Assembly (NCBI RefSeq): GCF_001675285.1
Contig: NZ_LSGQ01000014.1
Location: 62,001 to 126,000, forward strand
Direction of reading: 5' to 3'
DNA from: Elizabethkingia miricola
GTDB taxonomy: Bacteria > Bacteroidota > Bacteroidia > Flavobacteriales > Weeksellaceae
Length of the DNA: 64,000 nucleotides
Shown here: in pieces, positions 1 through 7,334 of the stretch
Numbering within the stretch: the stretch's first letter is position 1
Layout of the letters: each line of letters opens with the position of its first letter
Translations under genes and position numbers: made by a program
Notes under the pieces: generated by a model
Seen by the model: only the letters and a program-made list of their open reading frames with translations
Told to the model about the DNA's origin: nothing
Databases searched by the model: none

Positions 1-1
1 T

Positions 2-1117
2 TACGAAGAAGTTGAAAATCTGAAAGCAAAATTAGAAAAATTACTGCCAATTAATCGTGCCGATGTTGCTATTGGTATTCAATCATCAAATACATACTTT
101 CCAACAATAAAAAAACATTTTACGACTTCAAATATAAAGCAATATAGAAAATTAAACAACCTAAGTATTAAACATTTAACAAAAGTAAATATTTTCGTTG
201 GTGATAATAATATGGGGAAGACTTCTATATTAGAATCATTTTATTTAGCAAGTCAATTAAATGATTTATATGCTTTTTTGGAATTAGAAAAGTTGAGAGG
301 AAAATTTAATGCGAATATAAATCCTTTGTGGGTTGATAGAAATTTCAACGAAGATATTGAGATAGAAGCAGAATTCAATCTAAAGCCAAGCATGATTCAT
401 ATTTCTTCTGAAGAAACAGATGACGATATAGATAAATCGGGCTACATAAAAACTATTTTAGCAGAGGCTACTGTTGAAAATAAACAATTCTCAAGTCAAC
501 TACATTTATTCAGCAATAAAGATTCGCAGTTCAAATTTTCAACCACATCTATTTTGTGTCCTGCTACTTTTACAAGCCCTTTTAGATATAATAGTGCATT
601 GTTAAGAAAAGCACATGCCTTTGCTGTAGAAGAAAAATATTTCGATGAAATAATTGATTTTATTAAAAAGAATTTAGATTCTAGTATTGAAAAAATAGAA
701 TTGGTGAGTATAAGTAATGAAAGTCATTTCATGGTTACATCATCCTCTCTAAGTAATGCAATAGACATTACTAAATATGGTGAAGGTTTACAGCGTATTT
801 TTGAAATCACCTTATTAATGGTCTATAGTCGTAATGGTATTATTTGTATTGATGAAATTGATAGTGCCATTCATAAGAACTTGCTTATTAAGTTTACAAG
901 TTTTATACAAGAATTAGCAGACAAGTTTAATGTACAAGTTTTCTTGACAACTCATAGTAAAGAGTGTATTGATGCATTTGTTGAAAATGATTATCCTGAT
1001 GATGAATTAACAGCATTTGCATTAGAAATGGGAGATAATGGAAAAATTGAATGTAATTTCTTAAGTGGTAATAAGCTAAAACAATTAGTAGAAACAATAA
1101 ACATTGACATCAGATAA
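2..1117 (+). CDS. AAA/ABC-type ATPase of an OLD-like pair (5' end outside window)
   Basis: The reading frame is open from the first bases of the window, so the gene starts upstream; 371 residues are visible. The ATG at 212 cannot be the start because it lies inside the Walker A motif GDNNMGKT (visible residues 67-74). An ABC-like signature YGEGLQR sits near residue 259, Walker B IICIDEID near 280, and the switch histidine in LTTHSK near 318. This motif order is that of OLD/RecF-type ATPases. It lies 2 bp before a TOPRIM gene, so the two probably form an ATPase plus TOPRIM-nuclease defence pair of OLD or PARIS type. The family assignment is inferred; the ATPase fold is clear from motifs. Confidence 0.8.
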   Translation, partial: YEEVENLKAKLEKLLPINRADVAIGIQSSNTYFPTIKKHFTTSNIKQYRKLNNLSIKHLTKVNIFVGDNNMGKTSILESFYLASQLNDLYAFLELEKLRGKFNANINPLWVDRNFNEDIEIEAEFNLKPSMIHISSEETDDDIDKSGYIKTILAEATVENKQFSSQLHLFSNKDSQFKFSTTSILCPATFTSPFRYNSALLRKAHAFAVEEKYFDEIIDFIKKNLDSSIEKIELVSISNESHFMVTSSSLSNAIDITKYGEGLQRIFEITLLMVYSRNGIICIDEIDSAIHKNLLIKFTSFIQELADKFNVQVFLTTHSKECIDAFVENDYPDDELTAFALEMGDNGKIECNFLSGNKLKQLVETINIDIR

Positions 1118-1119
1118 TT

Positions 1120-2023
1120 ATGAGTACACAAATCATTATTGCACTTTGTGAAGGACCTCATGATGTTGCGTTTTTGAATAAAATAATTAAAACTAAAGGT
1201 TTTACAAGTAATGACAAAAGCAAATTAGATGAATATCCAAAACCTCTAAATGGGATACTTATTAATGAAGCAAGCAAGACAGATGTTGAGGGTTTAAACA
1301 TTCAAGAGGTTCGACAGAGTTTACTACCTGCCTATACTTTAATAAAAGAAAATGTTCATATTCTTCTCTATGTTATGGGGGGGTGATGGTAAAAAAGCAA
1401 AAAGAAAAGATTTTTTAGAAAAAATTAAGGCAACAATTGTATTACCTGGTGAAATTAAACAAGGGAGAGAAACTCATGATGTTACATTTGGAATAATATA
1501 TTTTTTTGACGCTGATGATAATGGAGTAAATAATAGAATAAATGCAATTAAAGCTGAATTAAAACAAGTAGTTAATTCAATTCCTAATACAGATTTTTTG
1601 ACAAATAGTAGCTTTGGTGAATACGAAGGTATGAAACTTGGTTGTTATATATTTTCTGGGCATGACAATAACACTGGAAAATTAGAAGATATTTTACTTC
1701 CTGTAATGACTGAAGATAATGCAGAAATATTTGAAAATGCAAATAAATTTCTCGATGACAACCATGATGAGAGCAGGCTATTTCCATTAAAATTAAGATC
1801 TGATGCTACAGGTGTGACCGAAACAAGAAGTAATAGAACAAAAGATAAATATGCCTATGACAGAACAAAATCTGTAATAGGCACTGTAGGACAATTACAA
1901 CAATCTGGGGGAGCAAATACAGTTTGTATTGGATTTACTGACTATTTAACATTAGGCAAAATAGAAGGAAATCCAAAATGTCAAGAAATTTTAGATTTTC
2001 TTAATGATTTTATAAGTCATTAA
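1120..2023 (+). pseudogene. TOPRIM-domain nuclease, split by a poly-G frameshift
   Basis: Two frames together make one protein of about 300 residues. The first (1120-1386) carries the TOPRIM glutamate in CEGPHD (residue 11). The second, open to 2023, carries the acidic pair in FFDADDNG (rejoined residue about 130). They are split at seven consecutive G (1377-1383) followed by TGA. With six G the frame reads straight through as VMGGDGKK. Either a slippage mutation has switched the gene off, or the tract is phase-variable, or a base was miscalled. Together with the upstream ATPase this looks like an OLD/PARIS-like effector nuclease; the exact family is not settled. Confidence 0.72.
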
Positions 2024-3439
2024 TGAGTAAAATACAATTAACAGCTTAGTCGTTAATATTGCTACTCACATCTATATACAGCCTCCTCCATTCGGTTATA
2101 TTCCCCACTCTATTTTATGACTGGTTTGCGTGAGGGATAGCAGCGAAAAGCCCACAGCGAGGCACGAGCAAGGACTTGTAGCGGATAGCCCGACCCGTAG
2201 GGTCACGCCCAAAGGAAAATCTTTTTAAAAGTTGCAGTCTTTGTGGCTTGCGCCACTCATCGTGCTACTCACATCTATAGGCTTTCTCTACATTATTTTG
2301 TGAGGCACATTTTGTTTATTTATCACATTCGGGATTTCAGGCACATTGAGGATTGTTAGGGCGTGTCCCCTGCCCTTTTTTCGGTTGTTTATTGGTTGGT
2401 CAGGGGTCGGGCTATGCGCTTTATCTTTTGTTCGTAAACTCTCAAAAGGATGCCGCTGCTATCCCTCACGCGGAGTGGTGTTTAACGAGGAAGTGAGTCG
2501 GTTATATGGAGGTTTATTGGTTAAAGAGTGAAAATAAAATTCCCCTTTTCCCCTGCTCTAAAAAAATTAAATACCAAAGCTATTTAACATAATGCTCCGT
2601 ACATTATAGGTCAAAATAGTCCTCGCAAGCTCGGTTGCCCTATAATGATATTATGTAAAATAGTTACGAGTCTGCATCACAAGATATTGTGTGCTTCAAA
2701 GCATTTAGACCTATAATTAGTCATTATGTTCGGAGCCTCCGGAAATAGCCGCTCGGCCAACGCTCATGTTTGCAAAAAATTAAATGTGTCTGGAAATAAA
2801 TTTACACATTGAATTTTTGCTGCACAATTTCCCGACGCTCGTCCTGCCGATTTAATTTTTTTTGCCAACGCTCGGAAAGAGAAATCTTATTTTGATTCGG
2901 CGTTTATAATTTTTTCAGAGGTCCCATCGAACTTACGTTTCGTGGAGTTCGCTGGCATACAAAAAATGCCAATGTGCCTGTCGGCTTTTTTTAGGCATTT
3001 TTCTATGCTGGCGCTCACACGTTAATTATCTGTTCTTTTGCCTTGATGCAAAAGGACCAAAAAATCAAGGCTATGATGCATTACTCACGGTTTATTTACT
3101 TTTTATTTGGTGTTCGTGATTGCTCCGCAATTCGCTAAAAACCGACTACGCTACGCTAAAATGTAAAAACTCTGAGCTACGCTCGTAAACCTTTGGCTTA
3201 TGCTCAAACAGTTTACATTTTTTAACGCTTCGCTACGTCCGTTTTATTCACGGTTTTTTATATGTTTTTAAAGGAGTTCATGAATGCTGTGCATTTGTTA
3301 ACGCTCATTCATCAATGCCAGAGAGTGTGCTTCAACCATGTTTCTATTTAACATAATGTAGAGAAATTCTGCTTCATATAATGTTTGTATTTTGTATCAT
3401 ATCAGACGCTTACATATATTTAAGTATAATGTAATTTCG
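2024..3439. other. Long non-coding stretch with repeats
   Basis: About 1.4 kb without a convincing gene. The first 580 bases hold boundary block A (listed separately). The rest is rich in short repeated words and inverted repeats, for example a 10-bp pair at 3158-3167 and 3212-3221. A small open frame at 2346-2531 lies inside the repeated block and looks incidental. Confidence 0.6.
2091..2601. repeat. Module-boundary block A (full copy)
   Basis: Begins 67 bp after the TOPRIM stop. Its left part (2104-2231) recurs at 12130-12256 with about seven differences over some 127 bp. Its right part (2523-2601) recurs at 13916-13993 with about three differences. Inside, an exact 18-bp inverted pair (2128-2145 and 2454-2471) encloses an exact 12-bp inverted pair (2185-2196 and 2404-2415), giving a nested fold over about 345 bp. 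Confidence 0.8.
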
Positions 3440-3808
3440 TTATTTTACCTTTATTTCTCCGTTTACAAACCGTAGTTGTTCGAATACTTCGGGATGTACC
3501 ATTTCTTTGATTTTCTTGCGTAATAGTCGGGAGCTTTCGTTTTGGATTCGGGCTAAGAGCTTGGTGTCTATCGTGTTGGGATCTTCTTTTTCGACCACTA
3601 TCCTACCCTTGTATATCCATACCGTGAGCTTGTCTTCGGCTTCAAATCCGCATTTGCGAACCCATTTGCCAAGAAGCATTATTCTGGATGCATAGTCGTT
3701 TTTGTGGTAACCTTCATTCATGTATACGGCTGATACCGTGAGACGGCGTACTTCCAAGAGTTCTTGTTTGTTCTCGCCCTTGCTTTCTAAAGTGTTTTTT
3801 GTGCTCAT
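3440..3808 (-). CDS. SymE-like protein (first of a tandem pair)
   Basis: 122 residues. The central segment, with LLGKWVRKCGF followed by DKLTVWIYKGRIVV, has the pattern of the SymE toxin family (AbrB-like fold; the known E. coli member is a type I toxin). It is a paralogue of the next gene upstream, matching it in length, centre and C-terminal FVNGEIK tail. It lies 38 bp downstream of that gene on the same strand, so the two are probably co-transcribed. No antisense antitoxin RNA can be confirmed by eye. Toxicity is not implied by the sequence alone. Confidence 0.7.
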   Translation of the reverse strand: MSTKNTLESKGENKQELLEVRRLTVSAVYMNEGYHKNDYASRIMLLGKWVRKCGFEAEDKLTVWIYKGRIVVEKEDPNTIDTKLLARIQNESSRLLRKKIKEMVHPEVFEQLRFVNGEIKVK

Positions 3809-3846
3809 ACATCGTGTTTTATGGGAGTTATTATAGTGTAGGGAAA

Positions 3847-4215
3847 TTATTTAATCCATTTAATTTCTCCGTTTTTGAAGCTTAGTTGTTTGAATATGTG
3901 TGGACTTACCAATTGGCGGACTCGCTCCCGAACATATTTCTCATTGGCTTTCTGCTCACGTGCCAGTATTTTAGGGTTTATTGTATTGGGTTTTTGCTTT
4001 TCTATGACGAGCCTGTTGCGGTAGACACTTACTGTGAGTTTGTCGTTTGGTTTGAATCCGCATTTGTCAATCCATCTGCCCTGTAGCTGGACTTTGGAGC
4101 AGCATTCGTGCGGGTTGTAATGTCCTTTTATGGGGATGCGATTTACGGTGATGTAACGGGTGTCCAATACGATTTGGTTTTCTTCCTCTTCTGTTAAAAA
4201 TCTTACGTTGCACAT
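3847..4215 (-). CDS. SymE-like protein (second of a tandem pair)
   Basis: The frame is open to 4416, but the methionine at 4215 gives 122 residues, the same length as the paralogue. The extra N-terminal 67 residues have no counterpart there, so 4215 is preferred. The SymE-like core is LQGRWIDKCGF followed by NDKLTVSVYRNRLVIE. It is transcribed away from the XRE regulator at 4482, an arrangement suggesting that regulator controls it. A longer protein starting at 4416 remains possible. Confidence 0.65.
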   Translation of the reverse strand: MCNVRFLTEEEENQIVLDTRYITVNRIPIKGHYNPHECCSKVQLQGRWIDKCGFKPNDKLTVSVYRNRLVIEKQKPNTINPKILAREQKANEKYVRERVRQLVSPHIFKQLSFKNGEIKWIK

Positions 4216-4452
4216 AATTTGGTGTGTTTTTATGGTGGATATTGAATAAATACGGTTTCCCGTAATTTGGCGTATTTGGATTGGTTTATATTTGTTTCCG
4301 TCAGTGTTTTTTATGTCATTGTGCAATGATGTTGTGAAGTAAGGGAAGGTTTGCGGGATAATCAATTCCGTTTCAGGATGTTTTATTCCGAAAAAAGCAT
4401 AATTTAGAAACTTCATTTGCCAATAGTTGTTAATTATTTTAACTAAAAACAG

Positions 4453-4460
4453 TATATTTG
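4453..4460 (+). promoter_or_regulatory. Promoter -7 element for the XRE regulator
   Basis: Exact TATATTTG, matching the Bacteroidota TAnnTTTG consensus, 21 bp before the ATG at 4482. A TTG at 4427-4429 could serve as the -33 element. This makes the TTG at 4458 an impossible start for the gene. Confidence 0.5.
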
Positions 4461-4481
4461 AGATTTATGATACATACCGAT

Positions 4482-4871
4482 ATGCCAAACAAGAAAATAC
4501 ACCAAGGTCGAAACATAAAGCGTTTCCGTGAAATGCTCGGCATCAAGCAGGATGCCCTAGCCTACGAATTGGGTGAAGACTGGAACCAAAAGAAAATCTC
4601 TCTCCTGGAACAAAAAGAGTCCGTAGAAAAGGATATTTTAGAACAAGTGGCTAAAATCCTGAAAGTGCCTACCGAAGCTATTGAGAATTTTGACGAGGAA
4701 CAGGCGGTAAATATTATCTCCAACACATTCAATGACCAGTCAAATGGTTATAACTATTACCCTACTTTCGCTTTCAATCCCGTTGATAAAATGGTTGAGC
4801 TTTACGAACGTATGCTTAAGCAACAGCAAGATATGATTGATAAGTTGGAGAGGTTGATTGAGGGGAAATAG
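4482..4871 (+). CDS. XRE-family helix-turn-helix regulator
   Basis: 129 residues from the ATG at 4482, chosen because the -7 promoter element overlaps the earlier TTG. An N-terminal helix-turn-helix (about residues 8-60, with GRNIKRFREMLGIKQDALA) is followed by a linker and a charged helical C-terminus (MVELYERMLKQQQDMIDKLE) probably used for oligomerisation. It sits between divergent SymE-like genes and the five-gene operon at 5023. It is therefore a candidate repressor of one or both; that role is inferred from position. Confidence 0.8.
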   Translation: MPNKKIHQGRNIKRFREMLGIKQDALAYELGEDWNQKKISLLEQKESVEKDILEQVAKILKVPTEAIENFDEEQAVNIISNTFNDQSNGYNYYPTFAFNPVDKMVELYERMLKQQQDMIDKLERLIEGK

Positions 4872-4950
4872 ACTTCTTATGATTTATGACACAATTAGTT
4901 AAAGAAAATTTTGTAATTTGGGTTAATACCCTGCATTAGTATCGTAAAAT

Positions 4951-4975
4951 TTTACACTCTTCAAAATCGTGTAAA
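4951..4975. promoter_or_regulatory. Operator-like inverted repeat over the operon promoter
   Basis: Perfect 7-bp inverted repeat TTTACAC (4951-4957) and GTGTAAA (4969-4975) with an 11-bp spacer. Its right arm overlaps an exact -7 element TAAATTTG (4972-4979), placed 43 bp before the methyltransferase ATG. It is well placed as a repressor site for the defence operon. Confidence 0.45.
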
Positions 4976-5022
4976 TTTGCATGTTTTGAATAAAAAAATT
5001 ACACACAATAAGTATAATAAGA

Positions 5023-6153
5023 ATGTCAAAGAGTAAAGCAATTATAAACAATAAATTAAACCCTAAATTAAGACTAAATACGATTTGTCCTTATTTTACA
5101 ATGTTTCCTTTGTCTTTTCCATATCGCGTTTTACAAAAGACAAAAAAAACAGATGTCGTTTATGATCCATTTTGTGGACGGGGAACTACAAATTTTGCTG
5201 CTCGATTATTGGGATTGAATTCTTATGGAATTGATAGTAACCCAATAGCCCATGCGGTTGCACAATCAAAATTACAGCATGTAGATCAAAATCAAATTTA
5301 TTCAAGATGTGTTGATATTCTTGAAGAACACGACCCTATAGATATTCCACAGGGAGAATTTTGGGAGTTGGCCTATCACCCAAATACCCTTATTAATATA
5401 TGTAAATTGAGAAATTACTTCATTAATGAAGAATTATTGGATGATATAGATATTTCGCTAAGAGCTTTAATTCTAGGTATTTTACATGGTCCGAAAATGA
5501 AAACCCAACCTTCATATTTATCTAATCAAATGCCGCGTACATTCTCTACCAAGCCAAATTATTCTATTCAGTATTGGAGAAAAAATATGCTCATGCCTTC
5601 GGAAGTTAATTTATTAGATCTTGTTGAAAGAAGATCCAAATATATATTTAATGAACATCAACTAAAGAAAGTTGATGGTGCTATTTTATTAGGAGATAGT
5701 AGATCACTAACAAATACATTTGAAAATAAAATAACCAGAGTAATTACTTCTCCACCCTACTATGGCATGTCAACCTATGAACAAGACCAATGGCTAAGAA
5801 ATTGGTTCTTAGGGGGAAGTAGTCAAGTGGACTATACTAATCAGGCACAACTAAAACATGGTTCTGAATCAGTATTTGTGAATGATTTAGCTAAAGTTTG
5901 GGCTAATACAGCGCCTAAATGTATACCTGACGCTAAACTAATAATTCGTTTCGGAGCATTACCAAGTAAATCAAAAAAGACTCCACGCGAATTAATAAAA
6001 GAATCTTTAGAAATAGCTGATTGTGGCTGGAAAATTAGTTCTATACGTTCTGCAGGTGAACCAAAATCGGCTAATCGACAAGCAAATCAATTTAAAGGAA
6101 CTACAGGCAATTATGTAGAAGAGATAGATGTATATGCTACTTTAAATATTTAA
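5023..6153 (+). CDS. DNA methyltransferase (N4-C or N6-A class)
   Basis: 376 residues. SAM-binding motif I DPFCGRGTT lies at residues 48-56, the acidic ribose contact in GIDSNP near 71, and catalytic motif IV TSPPYYG at 242-248. SPPY is typical of amino-methyltransferases acting on adenine N6 or cytosine N4. The order (motif I before IV) differs from the common beta-class layout, in which the DPFxGxGT motif comes last, so the fold appears permuted. First gene of a five-gene operon, 2 bp before the NurA gene. It probably marks host DNA for the neighbouring nucleases. Its recognition sequence cannot be read from the protein. Confidence 0.85.
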   Translation: MSKSKAIINNKLNPKLRLNTICPYFTMFPLSFPYRVLQKTKKTDVVYDPFCGRGTTNFAARLLGLNSYGIDSNPIAHAVAQSKLQHVDQNQIYSRCVDILEEHDPIDIPQGEFWELAYHPNTLINICKLRNYFINEELLDDIDISLRALILGILHGPKMKTQPSYLSNQMPRTFSTKPNYSIQYWRKNMLMPSEVNLLDLVERRSKYIFNEHQLKKVDGAILLGDSRSLTNTFENKITRVITSPPYYGMSTYEQDQWLRNWFLGGSSQVDYTNQAQLKHGSESVFVNDLAKVWANTAPKCIPDAKLIIRFGALPSKSKKTPRELIKESLEIADCGWKISSIRSAGEPKSANRQANQFKGTTGNYVEEIDVYATLNI

Positions 6154-6155
6154 GA

Positions 6156-7334
6156 ATGTTTGATCCTGAAGAAATACCGCAAATCAAAAGAGCCATCCAA
6201 GAATGTGCGATAGTCGATAAAAATTTATTGGAAGATCTCCGGGCTGAAGCAAATTTAATGAAACCAAATGTGCGTGTAATTAAATCACGTAATATAACCA
6301 CATTTTCTTTAGTTGCAACTGATGGCACTAATAATAAATTAATTTACAATCCTTTTTATTTCCAAATAATCAGAGTTGTAGATTCATATGGGAATAACCT
6401 ATGTTTAGATGTTGTTACGCCAACAACAGATACCGATATATTAAGTCAAAGACAATTCGATGATTTAGGGAACCCTCAAACCCTTTTAGGTATACTAATG
6501 AAAGATCTGGATTGTAAAACTTTAAATGAGTTGAGTCCTATGATTCCTACAGGAAAAAAAATGAGAGAAAATCCAACGGAAATTTCAAAATCATGGGTAT
6601 TAACATATAGAGATTTATGTGAATGGGCTGTATTATATCATAAAATTTGCTACGAGGGTTTTGCAAGCAATACAGTAGTTGTAAAAGACGGGCTTTTAAG
6701 GAGCAAAATATTCAAATATGATGCAGCAAATAAAAGGCCTCTTTTTATAGAAATGATGAAAAAGATTAATGCCGCAATCGAAAATACGTATAAACAAAAA
6801 AGGATTAAAATTTTCTTTGTTGGTTTAGCAAAACATAGTCAGGTATTATCTAGATATTCATTGGCAATGCAAATAGAAAACATTTTTCCATCAGGAGAAC
6901 CGAGATATGCTAAAGTTCCCGAAGAGATGGAAAAAAAATCCTATGTGTGGAAAGAATACATGAAACGAGTTGATGGAGAGGAAGAAGAAGTAGATCGAGA
7001 AGTAAATAAATACTCAATGGGAGAGCTATATTTAGTTCGCTTTGGTAAAAAAAATGGCGATCCGGTTTGGGCAATAGACCTTCTGAACTCTCAAACTTCT
7101 ACTGATGCCGAAATATTTGGATATTTATATATGGATACATTAGACGGATTCCCAACACCTCATTATCCCTCATGCCTACAAAGAGCTTTAGAGTATGCAC
7201 AGGTTATCGATTTTGATTTGGATATCCTTCAGGATGAAGTAGTGAAGGCAATTAAAAATCTTTTACCGGAAGAAAAAAAAGACATAATAGATTACCAAAC
7301 TTTAGGTAACTCATCAATAACAAATAGACAATAA
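6156..7334 (+). CDS. nurA: NurA-domain nuclease
   Basis: 392 residues. The pattern fits NurA, a 5'-end nuclease that works with HerA: an N-terminal metal-binding aspartate in VATDGTNN (D56), a second in VVVKDGLL (D178), a lysine-bearing FVGLAKHS strand (K226), an acidic strand WAIDLL (D308), and a C-terminal GFPTPHYPSCLQRALEYA motif (331-348). It overlaps the HerA start by one base, so translation is probably coupled. In archaea NurA-HerA resects DNA ends; here the pair sits among defence-type genes. The assignment rests on motif pattern and HerA linkage. Confidence 0.78.
   Translation: MFDPEEIPQIKRAIQECAIVDKNLLEDLRAEANLMKPNVRVIKSRNITTFSLVATDGTNNKLIYNPFYFQIIRVVDSYGNNLCLDVVTPTTDTDILSQRQFDDLGNPQTLLGILMKDLDCKTLNELSPMIPTGKKMRENPTEISKSWVLTYRDLCEWAVLYHKICYEGFASNTVVVKDGLLRSKIFKYDAANKRPLFIEMMKKINAAIENTYKQKRIKIFFVGLAKHSQVLSRYSLAMQIENIFPSGEPRYAKVPEEMEKKSYVWKEYMKRVDGEEEEVDREVNKYSMGELYLVRFGKKNGDPVWAIDLLNSQTSTDAEIFGYLYMDTLDGFPTPHYPSCLQRALEYAQVIDFDLDILQDEVVKAIKNLLPEEKKDIIDYQTLGNSSITNRQ

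Noticed and set aside
212-1117. ATG at 212 as the ATPase start
   Set aside because: The codon lies inside the Walker A motif and the frame is open back to the window edge, so the gene is longer.
2346-2531. 61-codon ORF in the non-coding stretch
   Set aside because: It lies inside block A, and the same block is non-coding in its other copies; no protein character.
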